From Actinomycetota bacterium (GTDB taxonomy: Bacteria > Actinomycetota > Actinomycetes > S36-B12): 47,169 nucleotides of DNA. The notes under the pieces are model-generated. The model worked only from the letters and a program-made list of their open reading frames with translations, made no database searches and was not told where the DNA came from. The DNA lies in the NCBI GenBank assembly GCA_947449945.1, contig CANFTO010000005.1, positions 1 through 47,169 of the forward strand, written 5' to 3'. The position numbers and the translations under genes were made by a program. Below, in pieces: positions 1 to 8,045 of this stretch (position 1 is the stretch's first letter; each line of letters starts with the position of its first letter).

Positions 1-629
1 GTCGCATGCTGCTTCGCGGCTATGGAGCTGAACTCATTTTGACCCCCGGCCCAGAAGGTATGGGTGGAGCAATTGCAAAGGCCAAGGAACTCGCGGACTC
101 AGATCCCAAGTACTTCATGCCGCAACAGTTTGAAAACCCAGCGAACCCAGCGATACACCGTGCAACAACTGCGGAAGAAATCTGGAACGACACTGACGGC
201 AAGGTCGACATTGTTATTGCAGGTGTGGGAACAGGAGGCACCATCACGGGTATCGGTCAGGTGCTCAAGGAGCGCAACCCGAAGATTCAGGTCATCGCTG
301 TTGAGCCAGCGGCTTCCCCGGTCCTATCGGGCGGAGCAAAGGGGCCTCACCCTCTTCAAGGCATCGGTGCAGGGTTTGTACCTGGCGTGCTCGATACCCA
401 GGTTTATGACGAAGTCGTTACCGTCGAAGCTGACGCCGCAATGAAGACGGCTCGTCGCGCTGCTACTGAAGAGGGACTACTCGTGGGTATTTCTTCAGGA
501 GCGGCACTGTGGGCAGCGGCTCAGGTTGCTCAGCGTCCAGAAAATGCCGGCAAGTTGATCGTGGTCATCGTGCCTTCCTTCGGTGAGCGCTACCTTTCGA
601 CCGCCCTTTTTGCTGGTCTTGGCGATTAA
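1..629 (+). CDS. cysK: Cysteine synthase A (O-acetylserine sulfhydrylase), 3' part
   Basis: PLP-dependent cytoplasmic enzyme that makes cysteine from O-acetylserine and sulfide. Only the last ~209 codons lie in the window; the reading frame is open from base 3 and the N-terminal part with the PLP lysine is upstream, so no start is called. Visible family marks are the phosphate-binding loop GTGGT, the AVEP strand, GIGAGFVP, and the C-terminal [11 protein letters not shown] segment. cysE starts 16 bp after the stop on the same strand, so the two genes are very probably one cysteine operon. It could in principle be a cystathionine beta-synthase or CysM relative, but the motif spelling and the cysE neighbour favour CysK. 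Confidence 0.95.
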   Translation, partial: RMLLRGYGAELILTPGPEGMGGAIAKAKELADSDPKYFMPQQFENPANPAIHRATTAEEIWNDTDGKVDIVIAGVGTGGTITGIGQVLKERNPKIQVIAVEPAASPVLSGGAKGPHPLQGIGAGFVPGVLDTQVYDEVVTVEADAAMKTARRAATEEGLLVGISSGAALWAAAQVAQRPENAGKLIVVIVPSFGERYLSTALFAGLGD

Positions 630-645
630 CTGACACACTGGTCCT

Positions 646-1377
646 ATGTCTTTCCTTCCCCAAGGACTGGTGTCGTTTTTGGCGCAAGCCAAGGAAGACG
701 TCGAATCCGTACTCGAGCGTGACCCCGCTGCAAGGTCAGCGGTTGAGGTCGCATTGCTCTATCCAGGAGTGCACGCCATCTGGGCGCACCGCCTGAGCAA
801 TTCACTGTGGAAGCAGGGTTCGTATCTTCCAGCACGAGCGGTTTCACAAATTGCCCGTGCAGTAACTGGCGTAGAGATTCACCCTGCAGCCACGATCGGT
901 CCACGAGTATTTATTGATCACGGCGCTGGCGTTGTCATCGGTGAGACGTCCGTCGTTGGTGCAGACGTCACGATTTATCACGGCGTGACTCTTGGCGGCA
1001 CGAGCTTGAATCATGGGAAGCGTCACCCCACCGTTGGTGATCGAGTAACTATCGGCGCTGGAGCGAAGGTACTGGGCGACATCAATGTCGGTGCTGATTC
1101 ACGAATCGGTGCCAATGCAGTGCTTGTGCGTTCAGTTGATCCAGATTCAGTTGTGGTTGGAGTCCCCGGTCAAGTGGTGGCGCGTGCCGGCGTGCACACT
1201 GCCCAGCCAAAGCACGATGCACAGGATCGCAATGCACCAGATCCTGTCGGCAATGCTGTGCAAGAGCTCCTTGCTCGAGTTGAAGCGTTGGAGACCGAAG
1301 TCACCGGGCATGTTTCACCAGAGGGTGTTTATCGTCCAGTTGATGGCGTTTGGGAGTCCACGGACTTTTCAATTTGA
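646..1377 (+). CDS. cysE: Serine O-acetyltransferase
   Basis: Acetylates serine with acetyl-CoA, the committed step of cysteine synthesis. The 243-residue protein has an N-terminal helical part with the motif [11 protein letters not shown], then a left-handed beta-helix of hexapeptide repeats with catalytic-type segments [10 protein letters not shown] and [10 protein letters not shown] tail of about 60 residues follows the acyltransferase core, and the last residue is isoleucine (DFSI). In characterised cysteine synthase complexes the C-terminal Ile of CysE docks in the CysK active site, so this end is consistent with such a complex (inference). No clear ribosome site precedes the ATG, so translation may follow from cysK. 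The last 49 bp overlap the end of the convergent MFS gene. Confidence 0.95.
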   Translation: MSFLPQGLVSFLAQAKEDVESVLERDPAARSAVEVALLYPGVHAIWAHRLSNSLWKQGSYLPARAVSQIARAVTGVEIHPAATIGPRVFIDHGAGVVIGETSVVGADVTIYHGVTLGGTSLNHGKRHPTVGDRVTIGAGAKVLGDINVGADSRIGANAVLVRSVDPDSVVVGVPGQVVARAGVHTAQPKHDAQDRNAPDPVGNAVQELLARVEALETEVTGHVSPEGVYRPVDGVWESTDFSI

Positions 1378-2609
1378 TGTGGTTGTGGTTCCTCAACCAC
1401 TTTGTGCACTGCAGCAATGCGCTTAAAGACTGCAAACATTGGTAGTCCAAGAAAGACCAAGATCGCGCCGGCAATGAAGAATGTGGCTGAGTAACTGAAG
1501 TTTGCGGCGATGATGCCACCAACGGCAGGTCCAAGTTGAGCCGATAAAGCCTGCACGCTTTGGTACAGACCGAACATTGAACTGAGCGCGGCTGCGGTCA
1601 CAACGGTTGGTAGCAAAGTCACCGCGCTCGTGGTGAGGAATCCACCAAAGAGTGACATCACAATGGCAAGCACCGAAAGCGCGATAACGGAGTTAACAAA
1701 GCCCATTGGAATGAGGAATACCGCTACGCCGATTGCAGCGATGAGTAGTACTCGTTGAAGGCCAATTCTGCCAATGACGCGACCTGCAAATACAGAGGCA
1801 ATAGCGCCTGCGGCTGAGATGCCGAAGAACAACCAGCCAATAACAGCTGTGGCATTGCTCTTATCTGGAAGAAGTTCAACAACGTACGGCGGAAGAATCG
1901 GTTGCACCATTGGCGCAGCAAAACTCAACAACAAAACTAAAATGAGTGCGCCCCATACAAGTGGAGACCTCAGCACGGTACGCATGCTTGGTTTTGTGGC
2001 TGAGCCCTTTGCGGCAAGTGCCCGCTTTGGTTCTTTAATCATGAAGACCGTTACTGCAGCGCCTGAGAACATCAGCGCGCCTGCTACGAAGAACGTGGTT
2101 TCGTAACCCCAAGCAGCGATAAAACCAGCTGCAACTACGGGGCCAAGTGCAATGCCACCTAACGTCGCGCCTTGGAATTGTCCTAGTGCTTTAGGAAGTT
2201 TCGATGCAGGTGTGCCTGCGGCGATCAGTGCCATGGCAGCTGCGGGCGCGCCGGCCATGATTCCGATGAAGCATCGAATGGCCAGAATTTGCCAGATAGC
2301 CGTTGCAAAGCCGAAAAGCACCAAGCCAATAGCCCCTCCCATGCAGGCACGGATGAGCATTGGCTTGCGGCCGTACTTGTCGCCGAGGATGCCCCAAATG
2401 GGGCCGGAGATGAATGACCCGACGCCACCCAACCCAGTGGCGATGCCAGCCCACATGGCCGCATCTGGCCCGCTCACGGTGGGGTCGATTTGTTGAATGT
2501 AGAGAGGAAGAAAGGGGATAGTGAAGGAGAAGGTGATGCAGAGCAAGAACACTGCGAGCATCGCGGCGTAGTTATTGCGTTGCCAGCCTGGGGCGCCTTC
2601 GTCTTCCAC
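1329..2609 (-). CDS. Major facilitator superfamily transporter
   Basis: Integral membrane secondary transporter of 426 residues with about twelve hydrophobic segments. The loop after the second segment reads [11 protein letters not shown], the classic MFS signature G-x-x-x-D-R/K-x-G-R-R/K. The pattern (PFLPLYIQQ early, conserved loop-2 motif, central loop rich in K and A) is that of DHA1-type drug/proton antiporters, but the substrate cannot be read from sequence. Start is a GTG preceded by GGAAGG. The polar C-terminal tail (about 25 residues) is encoded antisense to the end of cysE. It is divergent from oxyR and a 17-bp palindrome lies in its leader, so regulated expression is likely. Confidence 0.88.
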   Translation of the reverse strand: MEDEGAPGWQRNNYAAMLAVFLLCITFSFTIPFLPLYIQQIDPTVSGPDAAMWAGIATGLGGVGSFISGPIWGILGDKYGRKPMLIRACMGGAIGLVLFGFATAIWQILAIRCFIGIMAGAPAAAMALIAAGTPASKLPKALGQFQGATLGGIALGPVVAAGFIAAWGYETTFFVAGALMFSGAAVTVFMIKEPKRALAAKGSATKPSMRTVLRSPLVWGALILVLLLSFAAPMVQPILPPYVVELLPDKSNATAVIGWLFFGISAAGAIASVFAGRVIGRIGLQRVLLIAAIGVAVFLIPMGFVNSVIALSVLAIVMSLFGGFLTTSAVTLLPTVVTAAALSSMFGLYQSVQALSAQLGPAVGGIIAANFSYSATFFIAGAILVFLGLPMFAVFKRIAAVHKVVEEPQPHQIEKSVDSQTPSTGR

Positions 2610-2623
2610 CGTGCCACCTTCCT

Positions 2624-2640
2624 GCAGTCGAATCGACTGC
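2624..2640. promoter_or_regulatory. 17-bp palindrome, candidate operator of the MFS gene
   Basis: GCAGTCGA-A-TCGACTGC is a perfect inverted repeat with 8-bp arms and a 1-bp centre. It sits 15 bp upstream of the GTG start of the MFS gene, in the oxyR/MFS intergenic region. Its place in the presumed leader or promoter suits a repressor operator. It does not resemble an OxyR site, so another regulator is likely. Confidence 0.45.
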
Positions 2641-2743
2641 GATAAACCGGAACTTAGTGGACATTTGTGTGGGGCGGAGGCGTATCGAAAGGTTTTCGAG
2701 AACTTTTTGGCATTGAGGATTCATTAAGCAAAAAGTTCAGCCA

Positions 2744-2749
2744 TAGGCT
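2744..2749 (+). promoter_or_regulatory. -10 box of oxyR (leaderless)
   Basis: TAGGCT lies exactly 6 nt before ATG 2756, the spacing that places the transcription start on the A of the start codon. It favours ATG 2756 over the TTG at 2750. No strong -35 is visible. Confidence 0.5.
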
Positions 2750-2755
2750 TTGGCT

Positions 2756-3694
2756 ATGGCTTCTATCACCGTGGTGCAGCTGCGCGCTTTCGTTGCTATT
2801 GCCGCTACCCAGCACTTTGGTGATGCTGCAGCGATGATCGGTGTATCGCAGCCGACACTGAGTCAGGCGCTCTCCACACTTGAGGCCAATCTTGATGTGC
2901 AGCTCGTGGAGCGCAATCCTCGACAGGTCCTCGTCACAGCAGCGGGCTTAAAGTTGTTGCCGTTTGCTCAGCAAGCAGTGGCTGCTGTGGATGCTGTTGT
3001 GGAGGCTGCTGAGCCTGCACGTTGGCTTTCCGGCCCTATGCGTCTTGGTGTGATTCCAACGATCGCTCCTTATGTATTGCCTTCGGTGTTGCGCACGATT
3101 AAGCGGGAAGCACCTGATCTTGAACTTTCAGTTCACGAGGATCAAACCTGGCGCCTCATTGATGCACTGAAGCGTGGTGAAATTGATGTTGCGATTTTGG
3201 CCTTGCCCACGAGTGAAACTGGGCTGTTGGAGATCCCGATGTATGTCGAGGATTTCGTATTAGCGCTTCCAGCAAAGAGCGAGCTCGCTGGCCGAGTCGA
3301 TGTTGACCCAACCACTTTGCAAGATCTGCATCTCTTACTTCTCGATGAAGGCCACTGCCTGCGCGACCAAGCATTAGACGTGTGCCGCCAAGCGGGTGCA
3401 AATAATGCAGGCAGTGATCCAGCGCGTGCTTCATCTTTAGCAACAATCGTGCAGTTAGTTTCGGCAGGTTTGGGTGCAACGTTGCTGCCAGCCACAGCTG
3501 TCACCGTTGAGGCAAGAGGTGCGGCCTTAGGTATCGCGCACTTCAAAGCTCCAGCGCCAGGTCGCACCATCGGGTTGGTGTACCGCGCTTCGACGAGGAG
3601 AGTTGAGGAGTTGGAAGATTTCGCGGAAATCCTTCGACGTGCGGTGATTAAGGGGAAACTTGCAGCCCGGCCACTCTGGCAATCTGCATCCTGA
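2756..3694 (+). CDS. oxyR: OxyR-type LysR-family peroxide sensor
   Basis: LysR-type transcription regulator of 312 residues. An N-terminal winged helix-turn-helix (about residues 5-64, with GVSQPTLSQALSTLE) is followed by a LysR substrate domain. The segment LLLDEGHCLRDQALDVC carries Cys201 and Cys210, nine residues apart like Cys199/Cys208 of E. coli OxyR, which form the peroxide-sensing disulfide. The rest (PTIAPYVLP, VEDFVLALP) also fits actinobacterial OxyR. In many relatives oxyR is divergent from ahpC; here the divergent gene is an MFS transporter. A TAGGCT -10 box 6 nt before ATG 2756 suggests a leaderless mRNA. The redox role is inferred from the conserved cysteines. Confidence 0.9.
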   Translation: MASITVVQLRAFVAIAATQHFGDAAAMIGVSQPTLSQALSTLEANLDVQLVERNPRQVLVTAAGLKLLPFAQQAVAAVDAVVEAAEPARWLSGPMRLGVIPTIAPYVLPSVLRTIKREAPDLELSVHEDQTWRLIDALKRGEIDVAILALPTSETGLLEIPMYVEDFVLALPAKSELAGRVDVDPTTLQDLHLLLLDEGHCLRDQALDVCRQAGANNAGSDPARASSLATIVQLVSAGLGATLLPATAVTVEARGAALGIAHFKAPAPGRTIGLVYRASTRRVEELEDFAEILRRAVIKGKLAARPLWQSAS

Positions 3695-3776
3695 CGGTAA
3701 GGCAAGGGCCATTTCCCCAGACTTTTTGGTGATTCAGGCGCATACTCAACTTGTGAGTTCTTCGAGGGGGAGCATT

Positions 3777-4535
3777 ATGGACACGACAAGGCATGCAGGG
3801 AAAATCGCCATCGTTACTGGGGCTGCAAGTGGCATTGGTAAAGCAACCGCAATCCGCTTAGCGGCAGAAGGTGCTCAAGTGTTTGCCGGTGATGTCAACG
3901 TAGAGGGACTCGCCTTAACAGCAAGTGAAATTACTTCCGCGGGAGGCGCTTGTACGGCAATAAAATGTGATGTTACTCAGCAGTCCGACATCGATGCGCT
4001 CGTTGCGCAAGTGGGATCACGCATTGACATTTTAGCCAACGTTGCCGGAATCATGGATCACTTTCTTCCTCTCGGTGAAGTTGATGATGCAACCTGGGAT
4101 GAAGTATTTGATGTCAATCTCAAAGGAGTGATGCGATTAACGCGCGCTGTCATCCCTGTGATGGAAGCCGCGGGTAAAGGCTCAATCGTGACCGTCGTTT
4201 CCAAGGCTGCAATGGGAGCAGGAGCTGCGGGTGTTGCCTACACATCAAGTAAGCATGCGGTTGCCGGGCTAGTGAAAAGCGTTGCGTATTTCTATGGTGC
4301 AAAAGGCATTCGCTCAAATGGTGTCTTGCCAGGTGCAGTGAATACCAATATTGGGGTTTCGTCGACCCCGAAGGCTCCATGGGCGATGGAGCGAGCGATG
4401 CTCTCGATGGCATCGATGCAACCTCCTGCCGAACCCGATCAAATTGCCACGGCAATTTCCTGGTTGGCAAGTGATGAAGCATCAAATGTGAATGGTTCAT
4501 TGCTGCTCGATGACAATGGTTGGGCTACAGCATAG
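3777..4535 (+). CDS. Short-chain dehydrogenase/reductase (SDR)
   Basis: Cytosolic NAD(P)-dependent oxidoreductase of the classical SDR family, 252 residues. The nucleotide-binding motif TGAASGIG is at residues 14-21, the structural NAG motif appears as NVAG, and the catalytic pair is Tyr155/Lys159 in YTSSK, with a conserved serine in the preceding strand. The segment LPGAVNTNI is the usual post-catalytic PG motif. The start ATG is chosen because GAGGGGGA lies just upstream; a longer frame reaching back into oxyR has no ribosome site. It may serve as a 3-oxoacyl-ACP or secondary-alcohol type reductase, but the substrate is unknown. A strong hairpin lies about 180 bp downstream. Confidence 0.88.
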   Translation: MDTTRHAGKIAIVTGAASGIGKATAIRLAAEGAQVFAGDVNVEGLALTASEITSAGGACTAIKCDVTQQSDIDALVAQVGSRIDILANVAGIMDHFLPLGEVDDATWDEVFDVNLKGVMRLTRAVIPVMEAAGKGSIVTVVSKAAMGAGAAGVAYTSSKHAVAGLVKSVAYFYGAKGIRSNGVLPGAVNTNIGVSSTPKAPWAMERAMLSMASMQPPAEPDQIATAISWLASDEASNVNGSLLLDDNGWATA

Positions 4536-4711
4536 GAAAACAATGTGATCGGTCATTGCTTGATCAAGTGCTTCATCTTGCAGTGAATTCCTGCTTTTCT
4601 TTGCGGTGTGCCGTTAAGGCACTCGATGCAGCGACCGGCATCGATCTACGCAAGATTGGTGAGTAGCGGCGGGCCCACAACCCCTCGAGGGCCCCATTCC
4701 CGCTCATTGAT

Positions 4712-4739
4712 GGCCGTGTGCGGTGATCCGCACACGGCC
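4712..4739 (+). terminator. Rho-independent terminator-like hairpin after the SDR gene
   Basis: Perfect 12-bp stem GGCCGTGTGCGG / CCGCACACGGCC with loop TGAT, followed by the T-rich run CTTGTGTTGTTT. It ends 28 bp before the CDF gene start, so it could also act as an attenuator for that gene. The rest of 4536-4711 shows no gene that I can support. Confidence 0.65.
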
Positions 4740-4767
4740 CTTGTGTTGTTTGGGAGATACTTTCTCC

Positions 4768-5691
4768 ATGGATGGGCATCATCACAGTCACGCAAGTGGC
4801 GATCCGCTCACCTCGAGGCAATTGCGCGAACGCTTGATGTTGGCGCTTGGTATTTCTTTCGTGGTGCTCATCGTTTCTGTGGTCGGCGCGATTATTTCTC
4901 GATCGCTTGCGCTCTTAGCTGATGCGGGTCACATTCTCACCGATCTCACTGGGCTATTAATTTCGTTACTTGCACTGACACTTGCTGCACGTCCGGCTAC
5001 TAATCACCGGACCTTTGGGCTTCAGCGCTTAGAGATTCTGGCTGCTGCGGCTAATGCGGTGTTGCTGTTCGTCATCGCTGGCTTTATCGGTTATGAGGCA
5101 TGGCATCGGTGGCAAGACCCAACCGCCGTTGATAGTCCGTTAATGCTTGCCTTTGCCGTTGTTGGATTAATCGCGAATCTCATTGGTATGCGTCTACTTC
5201 AAGCAGGTGCACAACAGAGCCTCAATCTTAAAGGCGCTTACTTGGAGATGCTCGGTGATCTTCTTGGATCAGTCGCTGTGATCATCGCTGCCATTGGCAT
5301 TTGGTTGACAGGATGGGAGCGCTTAGATCCACTGGTATCGGTCGTGGTCGTTGTCATGATCCTGCCTCGAGCTTGGCTGTTACTTCGCGAAGCACTGTCG
5401 ATCTTGTTGGAAACAACGCCAAAGTCCATCAACTTGGACGAAGTACGCGAGCACCTGCTTTCTCAGGTTGATGTGGTGGACGTTCACGACATGCATGCGT
5501 GGACCATCACCTCAGGATTAGAGGTCTTGAGTGCCCATGTGGTGGTGCGCTCAGATGAACCTCGATGTGACACCGGAGCCGTATTGAAGGAACTTCAAGA
5601 ATGCCTGCTCGGGCATTTCAATATTGCCCATTCAACCCTGCAAATTGAGCCCGAAGGCTTCGATCATGCACAGGCACCGCTGCATCGTTAG
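4768..5691 (+). CDS. Cation diffusion facilitator (CDF) metal exporter
   Basis: Inner-membrane divalent-metal/proton antiporter of the CzcD/ZitB type, 307 residues. The His-rich start (MDGHHHSHAS) is typical. About six hydrophobic segments precede a cytosolic C-terminal domain of about 90 residues (VDVVDVHDMHAWTITSG). The first half of the transport site is LLADAGHILTD (D-x-x-H-x-x-x-D). In the second half, where many relatives have H-x-x-x-D, this protein reads YLEMLGD, so the histidine is a glutamate. This may alter metal preference (inference). The start is the ATG that opens the His-rich segment, with GGGAGA upstream. Zinc is the likeliest substrate but is not proven. Confidence 0.9.
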   Translation: MDGHHHSHASGDPLTSRQLRERLMLALGISFVVLIVSVVGAIISRSLALLADAGHILTDLTGLLISLLALTLAARPATNHRTFGLQRLEILAAAANAVLLFVIAGFIGYEAWHRWQDPTAVDSPLMLAFAVVGLIANLIGMRLLQAGAQQSLNLKGAYLEMLGDLLGSVAVIIAAIGIWLTGWERLDPLVSVVVVVMILPRAWLLLREALSILLETTPKSINLDEVREHLLSQVDVVDVHDMHAWTITSGLEVLSAHVVVRSDEPRCDTGAVLKELQECLLGHFNIAHSTLQIEPEGFDHAQAPLHR

Positions 5692-5746
5692 GTCCAAAGC
5701 CTCACCGGTATTGTGATCAGTTCAGGTGCCACAGTTAGTGGAGGTC

Positions 5747-8044
5747 ATGGTGGGAAGCGAAATCGATCGCTCTCGGGTGACCTATTCCCCAAAGGTCTTC
5801 ATTCCCCTCACAACCCTGTGTCGAGATCGCTGTGGGTACTGCACCTTTGCTCAATCACCCGCGCATGTTGCGCCGTATCTCACCCTTGACGAAGTCGTTG
5901 CGATTGCCCGAGCCGGAGCTGAAGTTGGCTGCCATGAGGCCCTTTTTACGCTGGGCGAAGCGCCTGAAGATCGCTACCCGGTAGCTCGCCAGTGGCTTGA
6001 TGATCACGGATACGCCTCAACGGTGGATTACCTCGTCGCTGCTTGCCAAGCGGTGTTAGATGAAACTGGATTGCTGCCTCATGCCAATGCTGGCGCGATT
6101 AGTAAAGAGGAGTTACTCAAGCTACGCGCGGTAGCGCCAAGCCAAGGCATGATGATTGAAACCTTGCGTGATGATTTACCTGCCCACCGTGGTGCACCAG
6201 ATAAAACGCCGGAACGTCGCCTTGCCACGCTCGAAGCAGCCGGTGAATTAAAGATTCCTTTCACTACGGGCATCTTGGTTGGCATCGGCGAAACCCGCGA
6301 AGATCGCATCGCTGCATTAGAAGCCATTGCCGCATCCCATGCTCGTCATGGTCATGTGCAAGAAGTCATCGTTCAAAACTTCATGCCAAAGCCTGACACC
6401 GTGATGCGTTTAGCTCCAGCGTGTAGCGAAGAGGATCACTTAGATGCCATCAAATTGGCATGCATGATTTTGCCTCCGGACGTGCATGTACAAGCACCGC
6501 CGAATTTGGTGGACGATGCGGCACGACTCTTAGGTGCAGGCATTGATGATTTTGGTGGAATTTCACCCATCACTGCTGATCATGTGAATCCAGAACGCCC
6601 TTGGCCGCATATTGAAGATCTTCGTACGGTTGTCGAAGCAAGTGGCCAGTCCCTCGTTCCTCGTCTGACTGTTCACCCTTCATATGTAATGAATGCACAT
6701 GAGTGGATTGATGAACGTCTTCATTTTGCGGTGATGGATCGCAGTGACGCTGAAGGCTTGGCACGCGATGATCGTGGCGCGATGTTCCCCGAGCGATACG
6801 AAGCGGCAAAGAATGTTGGTACCGGGCCAGAAGTGATTCAAATTGGTCGTCGATCAACAGCCTGGTATTCCGGATCGGATCAGATCCCAGAGATGCTCGT
6901 TTCCGGCGCCGAGGTTGTCAATGTTGGTGGTGAAGTCGGCGAGGTCTTAGCTGGCGTTCGTGCTGGGCAAGAGTTAGGCGAAGAAGAACTTGTCATACTC
7001 TTTGGTGCGCGTGGCAAAGGAGTGCTGGCCGTTGCTTCATTAGCGAACGAACTACGTCAGCAGGTCAATGGCGACGTTGTGACGTTCGTACGTAACCGCA
7101 ATATCAACTACACGAATGTCTGCACATTTAAATGTAAGTTCTGCGCATTTTCAAAAGGTCCAGCAACTTTAAATCTTCGAGGTGAACCGTACTTACTCAC
7201 TGGCAGTGATGTCGCAGTTCGTGCTGTTGAAGCTGTTGAACTTGGTGCAACAGAAGTGTGTTTGCAAGGCGGAATTCATCCTGACTTCAACGGTCAGTCG
7301 TATCTGGACATTCTCGCCGAAGTGAAGGCTGCTGCTCCTTCCCTGCACATTCATGCGTTCTCAGCGCTAGAAGTGTGGGAGGGTGCCAATCGTCTTGGAA
7401 TTCCATTACGCGATTTCCTGATTACATTGCGTGAGGCTGGGCTTCGTTCACTACCAGGAACCGCTGCAGAAATTCTTGACGATGAAATCCGCAATGTGAT
7501 CTGCGCCGATAAAGTGAATACCGAGCAGTGGCTTGAAGTGCATGAAACGGCACATGAGGTTGGCTTGAAATCAAACGTCACCATCATGTTCGGCACGATC
7601 GAACAGCCTGTCCACTGGGCGCGTCATCTTCTTCGTACTCGCGAGGTGCAGGCCCGCACAGGTGGTTTCACTGAATTTGTTCCGCTGCCATTTGTGCATA
7701 TGGCTGCTCCTATCTATTTGAAAAAGGGTGCACGACGAGGTCCAACCTGGCGTGAAACGGTGCTGATGCACGCGGTTGGACGCATTGCGTATCACGGCTC
7801 GATTGACAATATTCAAGCCTCCTGGGTAAAACTCGGCGTCAGCGGAGCGCAACAGTTACTTCGTGCCGGAGTTAATGACCTCGGTGGCACATTGATGGAT
7901 GAAAATATTTCGCGTGCTGCGGGTGCCACTCATGGTCAGGGCATCACCGTCGAGGAGTTCGCACAGATCACAGATCCAATCGGTCGCACCTTGCAAGAGC
8001 GCACAACCCTCTACTCGCCAATTGCTGCATCCATTCAGGTTTAG
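5747..8044 (+). CDS. fbiC: FO synthase, fused CofG/CofH (FbiC)
   Basis: Two-domain radical-SAM enzyme making the deazaflavin FO, the chromophore of coenzyme F420, from tyrosine and a ribityl-diaminouracil. The N-terminal CofG-like half has its [4Fe-4S] motif CRDRCGYC at Cys25/29/32; the C-terminal CofH-like half has CTFKCKFC at Cys459/463/466. Also seen are LVGIGET, VQNFMPKP and the CofH segment PGTAAEILDD. At about 765 residues it lacks the roughly 60-residue N-terminal stretch of M. tuberculosis FbiC. Start is uncertain: GTG 5726, ATG 5747 and GTG 5750 are in frame, and GGAGG at 5740-5744 is best spaced for 5750. The P450 gene follows after 1 bp. Confidence 0.94.
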   Translation: MVGSEIDRSRVTYSPKVFIPLTTLCRDRCGYCTFAQSPAHVAPYLTLDEVVAIARAGAEVGCHEALFTLGEAPEDRYPVARQWLDDHGYASTVDYLVAACQAVLDETGLLPHANAGAISKEELLKLRAVAPSQGMMIETLRDDLPAHRGAPDKTPERRLATLEAAGELKIPFTTGILVGIGETREDRIAALEAIAASHARHGHVQEVIVQNFMPKPDTVMRLAPACSEEDHLDAIKLACMILPPDVHVQAPPNLVDDAARLLGAGIDDFGGISPITADHVNPERPWPHIEDLRTVVEASGQSLVPRLTVHPSYVMNAHEWIDERLHFAVMDRSDAEGLARDDRGAMFPERYEAAKNVGTGPEVIQIGRRSTAWYSGSDQIPEMLVSGAEVVNVGGEVGEVLAGVRAGQELGEEELVILFGARGKGVLAVASLANELRQQVNGDVVTFVRNRNINYTNVCTFKCKFCAFSKGPATLNLRGEPYLLTGSDVAVRAVEAVELGATEVCLQGGIHPDFNGQSYLDILAEVKAAAPSLHIHAFSALEVWEGANRLGIPLRDFLITLREAGLRSLPGTAAEILDDEIRNVICADKVNTEQWLEVHETAHEVGLKSNVTIMFGTIEQPVHWARHLLRTREVQARTGGFTEFVPLPFVHMAAPIYLKKGARRGPTWRETVLMHAVGRIAYHGSIDNIQASWVKLGVSGAQQLLRAGVNDLGGTLMDENISRAAGATHGQGITVEEFAQITDPIGRTLQERTTLYSPIAASIQV

Positions 8045-8045
8045 C

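Noticed and set aside
4573-4821. Minus-strand frame and a short plus-strand frame in the gap before the CDF gene
   Set aside because: The minus frame has no ribosome site or similarity. The plus frame looks protein-like at its end but has no start; I report the gap as a finding only.
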